A DNA stretch of 64,000 nucleotides from Blepharisma japonicum (taxonomy: Eukaryota; Ciliophora; Heterotrichea; Heterotrichida; Blepharismidae), in assembly GCA_949751835.1 (NCBI GenBank), contig CATKHK010000038.1, positions 124,001 through 188,000 on the forward strand. Reading direction: 5' to 3'. The first letter of the stretch is position 1. The number at the start of each line of letters is the position of its first letter. A program made the translations under genes and the position numbers. Of the stretch, positions 23,344 through 36,400 are shown one piece after another. The notes under the pieces were generated by a model that saw nothing but the letters and a program-made list of their open reading frames with translations, was not told where the DNA came from and ran no database searches.

Positions 23344-23901
23344 ATGCAAGATATTACTTTCTGGGTTCGACTTTCACAATCATTAGGATACCAAGCAAAA
23401 CAAAGCTTAGATTCAAGCCTGAAGTTTATGGAAACCCTTGAACTTTATATGAATGACACTACAGAAAGAATAAAAGAATTAGAAACAAAAGATACTTTTA
23501 ATCTTTCTGATTTTGAAGCCTTTAATGAGCACATTATCCTTCTCTGAAAAACTTTAATGAGAAAAAGAAGAGAAATATTAATTCCAGCAGTTGAATTTTG
23601 CCTGAGAAGAATAAAAGATTGAATTCGATTTTTAGACAAAGAAAATTTTAAGCTTGCGAAAAAGATAAAAGAATTAAGACAAACAACAATTAAGGAAATA
23701 GTAAAGAAAATTGACGAAGAATCAGCCTTTATAAAATATATTGATGAAGAAGAAATATTTTCTGAGCTCTATAATTTGGCTACAAAGTCAATTGATATTT
23801 ATGAAATGATATTGACAGAAAAGCTTGAAAAAAGTAAATTAATCAAAACGGGAGATCGAAGTCTCTCAGATATAACGGTGCTTCATCAGAATTCGATGTA
23901 A
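23344..23901 (+). CDS. Small helical protein of unknown function (start uncertain)
   Basis: 185 residues from ATG 23344 to TAA 23899-23901, with two TGA-Trp codons (LLWKTLMR, KDWIRFLD). Almost entirely helical and charged, Lys/Glu-rich, with a DEEESAF-type acidic segment near the end. No known domain. The frame extends upstream to 23251 and reads plausibly as protein (NHFYEESFLNLNKK) but has no ATG. Either translation starts at 23344 or a short first exon was missed. It lies about 540 bp upstream of the dynein gene on the same strand. Confidence 0.6.
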
Positions 23902-24443
23902 ATTGATAATTTAATTATTTATTTTTAGAGTTTTATCCTACTTTTGAAATGGTCTAAATAACCATATTATAAAATTTTCATCTATGTTTGCAATAAAATA
24001 TTCATTTTTGCACATTGAGTTTAAAATATATTGCTGTAAATCAACAATATTTCAGATGCAATTTTAATATTTATTATTTCTCTAGTGTTAATTGATAGAA
24101 TTTATATAATTATAATGATAAAGTGATTGAGAGCCTCATATAACTAATGGATTCAACTGTTTCAATAGACAATATTTGCAAATAAATTATTTAAGTTGAT
24201 CAGTTTCAGGAGAATATATAAAATTGCGCTTCTAATCTTATTTTATGCAAATATAACATCATAAATGTCTTACAAATTAAAAATACTTTCCTCATCTACA
24301 TATTTGTCAAGATCAATTATTTAAAAATTTTTGATTTTTAATATTTATCTTTAGTAAATTACTTTTTATTTATCCATTTACACAGTCATCATCGTTAGAT
24401 AAAGCCATCTAAGTTGGCGGTTATAATTAATTCTTAACCATAA
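23902..24443. other. Long AT-rich spacer upstream of dynein
   Basis: 540 bases, one of the longer intergenic stretches in the window and preceding its largest gene. It contains T/A runs but no ORF, RNA gene or repeat I can support. It is expected to hold the dynein promoter and the 3' UTR of the gene before it. Confidence 0.5.
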
Positions 24444-27400
24444 ATGGGAGAAGAAGCCAAACAAACCCAGATCCCATATGACTACATCATAGCTCGAATT
24501 GCAGGCCTGCTTGGTCTCAAGAAGACTATTGACAAGATGAAAAAGTCATTTGAAAATGAGGACAATGTCAGGAACCTTCAGCTCTTTACCAATCCTCATG
24601 ATGACTTAGGATACTTAGTCTTCGTCCAAGGCAGCGGTGACAACGTAAATATCACTTCAACTCTTCCCTCTCCAGCATCTGTCCGCAAAAAAGTAGTCCT
24701 CATGTACAAGACAGTCCGAGGTGTCCCATTAGATCCGCGGCTTTTGAAAGAGCAGCTAGGATTCATGGAGCTCTCGAAAAACGTCCTTGAAAACATGAGC
24801 CTCATGTGCCAAGAAGTATATTTACCAGTCCTTGCGAATCCTCAGAACCAGCATGGATGGTCTGATTTAGTTTCCAAAGACCTCATTGAAAACAAATTCC
24901 ATAACTTTTTATCCACAATTTACGTGACGATTGGTGAAGTCAAAGGAAGAACCATGCTTCCAATTCCTCCACAGGAAACTACTACCTCAGACAGAATTTC
25001 AAGTAAAGATAAAGCACATGTTCTGGAAGGTGCTGTCATTACGTGGACAAAACAAATCAAAAATGTCTTGAAACAAGACCCAGAAACGGCCTTAAAACAA
25101 GGCCAGGACCCAAATCCATTAGTAGAAATCGAATTCTGGAAAAATAAAGCAGAAAATTTAAACTCAATCCATCAGCAGCTGCAATCAGAAAAAATTAGCA
25201 AGGTCCTAAAGTTTTTAGAACAGAATAAAAGCACTTATACCAATCAATTTTCCAAATTGAAAAAAGAAGTGAAAGCAGCAAAACAAGAAGCCAACGACAA
25301 CTCAAAATACCTAAAAACACTCGGTGGGCTGTTTTATGACCTCACTGACGACTCCAAAGAATTTTCAGAGCTTGAAGCATTATTTGTTCCTATAATGCAT
25401 ACCATCCTTTTAATCTGGAACCACTCTGAATACTACAACACTCCTGCAAGACTCGTTGTACTCATTCGAGAAATTTGTAATGCAATCGTTGCCCAAGCCT
25501 GCAGATTTATGAGTGGAAAAGACATTTTCCAAATGATAGCGAACGAAGAAGCAGGCATTGCATGTGAAAGGCTTAGCTTAATCCTTGACATTATTGCTAA
25601 ATTCAAAGAAGCTTTCTTCGAATACAAAGCCAAAGCAAATGATTCCTGGAATATCACCACCAACGCATTGTTCGTCCGTCTAGATGCATTTTCAGAAAGA
25701 TGCCAAGATATCCAGCATTTGACTAATACAATTGTGCAATTTTCCAAGCTAAATAAAATTGAAATTGGAGGAACGAAAGGAAAAACTCTAACAACATCAG
25801 TCAAACAGATTTATTCAGAGTTCACACAAGCTGTTGAAGAATTCCAAGCTGTCAAATATGACATTATGGATGTCGGCGCAAAAGAATTTGATGATGATTT
25901 CTATGAATTTAGATGCAAAATTAAAGAACTGGAAAGAAGGCTTGGAAGCATTTTAACTCAGGGGTTCGACGATTGTGATACAATTTATGGCAGATTTAAG
26001 CTGCTAGACTCATTTGAAGGACTTTTAACAAGGCCTATTATCCAAGATGAACTTGAGAAAAAGCATATCACTTTATTAGAGTCCTATAAACAAGACTTAA
26101 AGACAGTGCAACAAATTTTCTTAGAGTGCAAGCCTCTAGTCGACAGACTTGACGAAAAAGCACCAATCGCCAAAAATATGCCTCCTGTGACTGGAGCTAT
26201 TAACTGGACAAGAGGTCTAATGGAAAGAATCAAAGAACCAATGGAAAAATTGTCCAACCTAAACCAAACAGTCTTAGAAAGAGAAGAGTACAAGGACGTG
26301 CAAAAGCTTTACAAATCCCTTATGAAATCCTTAAGCGAGTACCAAAATATCAAAATCCAAGAGTGGGAAGCCATCGTTGAAAAATCCTGCAAAGACAAAT
26401 TAAAGCAGCCGCTCCTCGCTAGAGACGAAAACTCGATGCTTAAAGTCAACTTTGACCCAGCTCTAGTAAAACTTCTCAGAGAAGTCAAATATTTTTTACT
26501 CATAAACATGCCAGTGCCTCAAAGCGCACAAGAAATTTTTGCGAGAAAAGAAATCTACAGAACCCAAACAGGCAACTTAGACATGATTGTTGCTATGTAT
26601 AATGAAATTAAACAAACACTTCTTCCAGTTGAAGAGCCATTGCTAGAAGACAGAATCATAAAGATGGACCAAACTCTCGAGCCAGGATTTAATGACCTGA
26701 AATGGAGATCTCCAAACATCAATGATTTCATTCACGCCTCAATGATTGTAGTCAAAGACGTTAATTCTACTGTGAAAACCATGCAACAAAATCTGACCCA
26801 AATCAAAAAGATTATGGGAAAGTGGGGAGAAAAGCCACTCATTGAAAGAAAAAGCAAACCTATGTCTCCTGATGACTTTGACCAAGCGCACAAAGCATCA
26901 GTTGCAAGCAGACTGCTGGATATCACTGCAGGAGGCAGAGATATTAATAAACTGATGAAAGAAACTGGCGAATGCGTGAAAAATGCAAGAAAATCAATAC
27001 ATTGGCTTGTGTACCAAGATTATTGCAATGGAATTGTAATTGAAGGCTTAAGCTCAGTCATCAACCGCAGCTTAGTGCAGCTTGCAGAATATATTGACCC
27101 AGTCATGATTAAAAAGCTAGACCTAATCCCGATGTTTGACATCAAAATTGAGCTTGTTGACGCCAAAGTCGTTTTCACGCCTGAAATCGAAAGCAAAAAC
27201 AGCAAAGCCATGGGCCTACGTGACTATATTCACTCTTGGATTTCCGACTTCCTTAAAATCACTACTCTGATAAGCAGAGTCGATCTGAGTCCTGGCGACT
27301 ATCTGGTCGAAATTCGTAATCAAATGGAAGTGCAGTTTTCTCTTTCTAAAATAGAAAACCATATGGACTGGATTGATAATGAGACTGCCAAGTTTAAAGC

Positions 27401-30400
27401 CACGTTTTCAGAGTACTCTTATCTCTGGTCCGAAGATTTAAATCAGAACTTCGAAGAGTTCATGAAGCAAGGAGAGCAGGAGAAAAAGACTGATAGCAAT
27501 AGCATTGATGAAGATGAAGAGCAGCAACGACTAGAAAAATTAAAATCTCACCCTATTTTTGAAGGGGTCACTATGAGAATTCCAGAACTCAAACTGTTTG
27601 ATGAAAAAATCACTCAGCTTAAAAACATTCAAGTTAAAATCTCTTCCGTTGTAAGCCCTCATGATATTGCTTGGCTGCGCATCAACGTGGAACCTCTAAA
27701 AGTAGCACTAACCAATAAAGTCGTAAGATGGACTAAAGTTTATACAGATTTCCTTCTGAAAAATGCTACTGGGCTTATGAGAAACTTAACCAAATTTATT
27801 GAAATGGTCCTGAAAGGGATTGAACTAAAAGATCCTGAAAATATACCTAAAGACGATCTCATGAAAATTATGAGCCATGTAAGAGATGTCAGAACTATCA
27901 AAGACATCTGCGACAATATTTTTGTCCCAATGAGAGAAAACATTACTTTATTGAAGAAACATGGTGTACAGATGGAAGGAGACTTAATCACTAAAATTGA
28001 GGACCAAAAAACCAAATGGGAAGACCTTAAACTGAAAGTCAATGAAGTTAAAGCTGTCATTCTTCCACATCAGACTGAAGAAACCAAGAAAATCAAAATA
28101 AATCTTTCAGCTTTTGATGATAGAGTAAGCAAATTCAGAGAAGATTTCTTAAGAGATTGTCCACAGAAATTCGAAGATCTAACAGATGACGTGATCAATA
28201 ACGCTTATCAGACTATTGATAGGCTTTATAAAGACTTGATTGTTATCGATGAAGAAGCAAGAGGCTACAATGAACTTAATGAACTGTTCGAGCTTGAAAA
28301 AAGCAATTATAGGCCTCTAAAAGAATGTAGACAAGAAGTAGGGATGCTCAAAATCCTATGGGATGCCATTTCACTTGTCCAGAATCAGTACAATGACTGG
28401 AAAAATACTCTCTGGGATAAAATCGATACTGAAGACCTATTAGAACAAAACAAGAACCTCGAAAGAATCGTAAAAGCTCTTCCAAAAGAAGTCAGAGCTT
28501 GGGTAGGATACTCCCGCTTACAAGACACCGTCAAAAACATGGCCACAATTCTCCCACTTATCAATGAACTTCACAGCCCTTGTATGGAGCCACGTCACTG
28601 GAGGCTTCTCATGCAAATAACTGGCAAACAAATAAATCACACAGCTCCAACCTTCTGCTTGGACGACTTGCTTCACCTTAAACTCCACGCTCACGAAGAA
28701 GACGTCAGAGAAATTGTAGCACAAGCTCAGCGTGAAGCCACAATTGAGAAAAAGCTCAACGCAATTGAAGCAGCTTGGGCAAACTGCGAACTAACATTCG
28801 AAACTCATAAAGACTGTCCTATTATTCTTCCACTAGACGAAACCATTGAAATGCTGGAAACACACTCTATGGAACTTATGAGCATGCAGAGTGCAGGTAA
28901 AAGTGTCGAATTCTTTAGAGATAGAGTCATGCATTGGCTTTCTACCATGAAAACTGTTGAAAGCGTGCTCAGTGTGTGGATCAAAGTCCAGAGGAACTGG
29001 AGAAGGCTTGAAACCATCTTTTTGGCCTCAGAAGATATCAGATCTCAGCTGCCTGACAAGACCAAACTTTTTGAAGGGATTGATAACGATTTCAGAGAAA
29101 TCATGGCTGATGCGAGAATTAACTGCAAAGTAATAGAAGCTACCACACTAGAAGGAAGAGAAACTACTTTGAAAACACTGAATGAACAGATTGAGTCATG
29201 TGAAAGTGCACTGAATGAATATTTAGCCCAAAAGAAAAAGCAGTTCCCAAGATTCTATTTCATATCAAACCAAGCCTTGCTAGACATTTTGAGTAATGGG
29301 AACAACCCACACAGAGTCTGCAAGTATCTTGGAGATCTTTTCAATGGGATGAGAGCTGTAGAATTCGAACAAGACCCTAGTGGCAGACTTTTGAATGTTG
29401 CTGTAGGCATGTACTCCAAAGAAGAAAGTGAGTATGTCCCATTCCCTGATAAAATCAACAACGGAAAATTCCCGTTCGAAGGGCCAGTCGAAACTTATCT
29501 TTCAGAATTAGAAGTCATGATGAGAAAGGTGCTTAAAGCTATTTTAGAGCATGCCAGAACCACCGCTGAACTCTGGGATATCCAAGGCGAAAAATCAAGA
29601 GAAATCTGGATCGACGACTACCCTGCACAAATTGCCCTTGTCGGCACACAAATTGTATGGACTGAAGAAACAGCAAGGACTATTGAAGAAGTCTTCGTAG
29701 GCTCTGAAAGCGCAATGAAGGACTTTTATAAAGTTTGTTCAGAAAGAATTTACAAGCTGATTGACAGAGTTGTGCAGCCAGGTATTTCAAAAGATTTAAG
29801 AACTAAGATTATCACAATCATTACCATTGATGTCCATGGTAGAGATGTCATTGACAAATTCGCTTTTAACAAAATTTCTGACACCACCGCTTTTGCGTGG
29901 CAGAGCCAGCTTAAATTTGAATGGAAAGGTGCCAATGAAAGTGACCCGAACAAGGACTGTATGATCAGCATTTGTGATTGGAAAAGTAGGTATACTTATG
30001 AGTATGTAGGAAACTGCGGCAGACTTGTGATTACTCCTTTGACTGATAGATGTTATATCACCTTGACACAAGCACTTAACCTTATTATGGGTGGTGCTCC
30101 AGCCGGACCAGCAGGAACAGGCAAAACAGAAACTGTCAAAGATCTCGGCAGAGCTTGCGGCTTGCCTGTCATTGTCTTCAACTGCTCTCCACAGATGAAC
30201 AAAGAGTCTATGGGTAGAATTTTTATGGGTCTGGCACAGACTGGTGCTTGGGGTTGTTTCGATGAATTCAATAGAATTTCTATTGAAGTGCTGTCTGTCG
30301 TTTCCACACAAGTGAAAACCATTCTTGATGCCTTAAGAGCTAAGAAAGAGAGATTCCAGTTTGAAGAAGAAGATAACATCGCTTTAAGAAACACTGTAGG

Positions 30401-33400
30401 TATGTTTATTACTATGAATCCTGGGTATGCAGGAAGAACTGAGCTTCCAGAAAACATTAAAGCACTTTTCAGATCGTGCGCTATGGTTGTCCCTGACACT
30501 ATTTTGATTTGTGAAAATATGCTTATGTCTGAAGGGTTCAAGAATGCCAGACTGCTCTCCCACAAATTCGTCACGCTATACGAGCTTTCTAGAGAACTTC
30601 TGTCAAAACAAAAACATTATGATTGGGGTCTAAGAGCTGTGAAATCTGTGCTGAGAATGGCAGGTAAGCTGAGAAGAGCTGACCCAGAAATGGAAGAAGA
30701 TCCTGTGCTTATGAGAGCTTTGAGAGATTTCAACCTTCCTAAGATTGTCACTGATGATAAAACCATTTTCGTCAACCTAATCAAAGATTTATTCCCAGGC
30801 CTTGACCCAGAAGCCAAAACTAATCTTGTCTTAAAAGAGCAGCTTGTAAAAGTAAGCAAAAAGGCTAAACTTCAACCAGAAGAAATTTTCATCAACAAAT
30901 GTATCCAGCTTTCTGAAATCATGGAAGTCAGACACTCAGTCTTCATTATCGGCCCTCCTGGCTGTGGTAAAACTGAAGTCTGGAAAATGCTTGCTGCTGT
31001 AGCAGGAGCAGAAACTGCTTATGAAACTGTAAATCCCAAAGCTGTCACTGCTAACGAACTTTTCGGGTATCTAACCAAGACCAAAGAATGGAAAGATGGA
31101 GTCCTTTCAGTCATTATGAGAGATATGTACAAGAATGAAAACCATTATAAACCTACTCACAAGAACAAATGGATTGTGCTGGATGGTGATATTGATCCTG
31201 ATTGGATTGAAAGTCTTAACACTGTCATGGACGATAACAAAGTCCTTACTTTGGTTTCTAATGAAAGAATTCCTCTGACTGATGCTATGAGGCTTATTTT
31301 TGAAATTTCTCACCTTAAGAATGCTACCCCTGCTACTGTGTCAAGAGCTGGTGTACTTTATATCAACGACACTGATATTGGTACAAAGCCTTATATGGAT
31401 TCATGGCTCGAAACAGTAGACGATGATATTGCTAGAAGCCACTTCATGCTTGCTTATCAGCAAACTATTGAAGCTAACTTAGAAGAAATCCACAGATATG
31501 TCCCTATAGTACCAAACGTTGATATTGCTATTATTCAAGCTATGTGCACAATCCTATATGTCCTGATCAATGCTAAAGACTTCAAAGATCATGCGAAAAA
31601 CCTTAAAGAAGAAGACAAAAAAACGGTCTATGAGAATTTCTTCATTTATGCAGGTATCTGGGCAATTGGAGGTCCTATCGGTGACGACAGAATTCAAGCA
31701 CAATTCAACTCCTGGTGGAAACATATAGCCAAAAAATTCCCTGAAAATGGCACTGTGTTTGACTACTATTATGACCCAACCAAATTAAGTTGGCAGCCAT
31801 GGTCAGAAAAAGTGACAGCTTATGAGCCAATTGGAGACCAGACATTTTCCAATATAATTGTCCCTACAGTTGATATCGTCAGAATGAAAGCAGTCGTTGA
31901 TCTTAACGTTATCGGAAGAAGACCAACTATGTTTGTAGGAGGAAGTGGAACTGGAAAGACAACTGTCGCTAAAGATTATCTCACAGGCCTTAATATTGAA
32001 GAAGTGCAGTACTTCGGAATTAACTTCAACAACTATACAGATTCAATAGCACTTTATAGATTCGTTGACTCACATGTAGAAAAAAGAATGGGTAGAGAGT
32101 ATGGTCCTCCTGCTAATAAGCAGCTCATTTTCTTCATTGATGATCTTAACATGCCTTTCGTTGATAAATATGGCACACAGTCGCCTATTGCATTTATCAT
32201 CCAGCTGCTTAATTATAACCAAATGTACGACAGAGACCATTTAGAAGAACAGAAAAGACTTAAAGATGTGCAGTTTATGGCTTGCATGAACCCTAAGTCA
32301 GGCTCATTCACTGTTGATACTAGGCTTCAGAGACATTTCACGACTTTTGCGACTTATTTGCCAACTAATGAAATTTTAACCCAGATTTATAAGAGCATTC
32401 TTGGCGGCCATTTAGCGAACTTCGACAATTCCATTTCGAAGCTTGGCGACAAAATTATCCAAGCCACCATTGAACTTTTCAAGAAAATCACTGACAATCC
32501 AGAATTTTCTCCTTCAGCAAAGAAATTCCATTACCAATTCAACTTAAGAGATATTTCAAGAATTATTGCAGGCATCATGCAAAGCTCTCCAAGTCTTTAT
32601 AGAGGCTCCCCAGACAAATTTGTGAGGCTTTGGATCCATGAATGCGATAGAACCTTCATCGACAGACTTATAACTGATTCTGATAATTCCTTATATTTAG
32701 ACTACATTAACAACATCTCCAGGAGATTTGAAGAAGACATTGGTACCGAAATAAGAGTTACTCCAAATATCTATACATCTTTTGTCAGCGGCCATTCTTC
32801 AGACAAAGCTTATCTCCCAATCAAAGATATGGCTCAGCTGAAAAGAGTGCTTGAAGAAAAGCTTAACGAGTACAATGAAAACAACGCCCAAATGAACCTT
32901 GTGCTGTTCGACATCGCTATGGAGCATGTCTGCAGAATTGCAAGAATCATTGACATGCCTGCTGGAAATGCACTTCTTATTGGAGTTGGTGGTTCAGGAA
33001 AGCAATCCCTTTCAAGGCTTGCCAGCTTTATTTTAGGCTATGACGTTATACAGATTTTAGTATCCGACAAATACACGATGAATGATTTCAAGACTGATAT
33101 CCAAGAAATGTATAAGAAAGCTGGTGTCAAAGCTGGAGGGACACCTTGCATGTTTATTATCACTGACACTCAAATCCAAGACGAAAGATTCCTCATTTAC
33201 ATCAATGATATGCTCAGTTCTGGATACGTCCAAGATCTGTTTGATAGAGATGAGCTCGATGCGATATTCCAAAGCTTGAAAAATGAAGCCAAAAGTGCAG
33301 GAGTCCTCGTAGACTCTCCGGATCAAATGCTCCAGTACTTTATTGACAAAGCTAGAAGAAATCTGCACATTGTCCTCTGTTTCTCACCTGTAGGAGACTT

Positions 33401-36400
33401 ATTCAGAAAAAGAGCTCGTAAGTTCCCTGGTCTCATCAGCTGTACATTGGTAGATTGGTTCCACCCTTGGCCACGAGAAGCCCTTATAGATGTCGGTTTC
33501 ACTTTCTTAAAAGAAGTAGATGTCAGCAGTGACGAAATGAGAATGAATATGGCAAACTACATGGCTGATGTCCACGTATCAGTCAACGACGCCAATCAAG
33601 TGTTCTTACAGCGCGAAAGAAGAAACAACTATACCACACCAAAATCTTTCTTAGAACTTATTGATTTCTTCAAGAGCTTGCTAAGAATCAAAAGATCAGC
33701 CCTAGATAAGTCAATTGAAAGGCTCAGAACTGGTCTTGATATTTTGTCACAAACACAAGGAAAGGTCGAGAACTTAAAGAAAGATCTAGACGTCAAAATG
33801 GAAGAAGTCAAAGAAAAGCAAGAAGACACTGCAAAACTCATCACACAAGTCACTGCTGCAAAAGCAGTCGCAGATAAAGAAATGGCTGACGCCTCAGGAG
33901 AAGAAGAAATCGCTTTAGCACTCTCAACTAGAGCTAATGAACTTAAAGCACAAGCTGAAAAAGAACTCGAAGAAGCCAAACCTGCTATGGAGCGTGCTAA
34001 AGCAGCTGTTGACTGTTTGGACAAAACGTCAATCCAAGAACTTAAAGCTCTCCCGAAGCCTCCTCCAGCAGTTCTTGATGTCACCAAAGCTGTGCTGTTG
34101 CTACTTAAGTCTGAAAAGAAGAATCTTGGATGGCCAAATGCCCAGAAAATGATGGCTAACCCTCCCAAGTTCATTGAAGAAATCATTGCGTTTGACAAGG
34201 AGCATATTGATGAAGGAATTTTGGACCTTGTCAGACCAATCATTGCAATTCCTCATTTCAACTTTGAAGAAATGTCTTCCAAGTCTAAAGCTGCATCTTA
34301 CCTTTGTGCGTGGGTCGTCAATGTTGTGGAATATAATAGAATTTACAAGAAAGTTAAGCCTCTTATGGACACCAAAGATAAAGCAGAAGCCGAGGTCGCT
34401 CAAAAAGAGCAAGAATTAAGCGGCGCCAGAGCTAAAGTGAAAGCTGCTACTGATACTGTAGAAGGTTTACAGCAGCAACTTGCAGCAGCTGTAGCTTTAA
34501 GCGAGAAAGTCGAAAGAGAAGCAAATGAGTGTAAAACTAAGCTTGAGCTAGCTAAAAGACTTGTAGGAGGTCTTGGAAGCGAAAATACTAGGTGGAATGA
34601 AAATATTGCCAAGTTCAAAGAAGATATGATCACTGTGCTAGGAGATGCACTGCTTGCATCTGCTTTCGTCTCATATATTGGGCCATTCTCTGCTTGGCTT
34701 AGACTGAACTTATGGCAAGAAACATGGCTTCCTAACATCAGCACAAGAGAAATCAGCTTCACTCAAGGTGTAGACCCATTGAGAGTCCTTTGTACTGAGT
34801 CTGATGAAGCTAAATGGAAAAACTTTGGCTTGCCTGCTGACAGGATGTCAATAGAAAACGCAGCTATCGTTACCAGCTGCTCTAGATGGCCACTCATTAT
34901 TGATCCTCAGTTACAAGGCTCGAAATGGATTAGAGGCATGCATGGAGAAGAGCTAGAAGTTATCCAATTCTCACAAGAAAGATGGGTAACTAAGCTAGAA
35001 AGCTGCATTCAGCTCGGTCGCACAGTTATGATTGAAAGCATCGGCCAAGAAATTGATGCCATCCTTGAGCCTCTCTTGGCAAGAGCTATCATCAAAAAGG
35101 GTAAAAGCACCTTATTAATCAAACTTGGCGCTGAAGAAATCGAATATAACCCAAGCTTCAAGCTTTATTTACAAACTAAGCTCTCAAACCCTCACTATCG
35201 TCCTGAAATCGCAGCCCAATGCACAATTATTAACTTCATCGTTACTGAAAGTGGTTTAGAAGACCAACTTTTGGCTACAGTCGTGAACCTCGAAAAGCCA
35301 GAACTCGAAAAATCCAAACAAGATCTCGTGAAAAGGCAAAACGAATTCAAAGTCATTCTAGCAGACTTAGAAGAATCCTTATTAACTAACCTGTCTTCAG
35401 CTGATCCAAACACTATCTTATCAAACACTGAGCTTATTGTAGGCCTCGAAAAAACCAAAGTCTACTCAGAAGATATCAAGCAGCAAACAATCCAAGCCCA
35501 AAAAACTGAAGTTCAAATCAATGAAGCCAGAGATGTCTACAGAAGAGTTGCTGGAGAAGGCGCCATGCTTTATTTCTTGATTATCTCCTTATGTGTTGTA
35601 GACCATATGTACCAATACTCATTAGAAAGCTTCTTAACTTTCTTGCTGAAAGCTGTAGATAAGACGCCTCACTTTGAAGAAATTGAACAGCGTGTGGTTA
35701 GTTTAAGAGAAAATATTAGAAGCACCATTTATCAGTGGGTAAGCAGAGGACTCTTTGAAAAGCACAAACAGATCTTTTTAACCCAAATCACATTAAGACT
35801 GATGCAAAAAGGAGTAATTGATACTCCTTATGACCCTCAAATGGTCAGCTTCTTGCTTAAATGCCCAATTAAAGCTAATGTAGAGAAGCCACAGTCCCTT
35901 GACTGGCTCCCAGATATTGCTTGGTTCTCTGTGCAGAAACTGATTGAAATTGAAGAGTTCCAAAATCTTGCCACAAATATGGACAAGGATGCTCCAACAA
36001 GATTTAAAGAGTGGTTCAATGATTTGCAGCCTGAAGTAGCCAACTTGCCATTAGACTGGAAGAGACTTAACAATACTCCATTCCAGAAACTCCTTGTATT
36101 GAGATGTTTAAGACCTGATCGTCTTACTACTGCAGTCAGCAACTGGATTAGAGACGCTTTACCTAATGGAAACAGCTACGTCGATATTGATCAAGGATGC
36201 AGCTTTATGGACATATTAGAAAACGTCTTAGAAGATGCTACAAATACCACTCCAATCTTCTTCATTTTAAGCCCTGGAACTGATCCTGTAGCAGATGTCG
36301 AAAAAATTGGAAAGAAACGAGGCATTGAAGAAGGCAAAAATTACTGGAACGTAGCTATGGGTGAAGGTACTGAGCTGCTCGCTATGAAATGTTTAGAAAT

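Noticed and set aside
29796-30574. Minus-strand ORFs of 171 and 173 codons within dynein
   Set aside because: Antisense shadows of a strongly conserved AAA1 region; no independent motif.
33629-34243. Minus-strand 204-codon ORF within the dynein stalk
   Set aside because: Ser-rich antisense shadow of the charged coiled coil.
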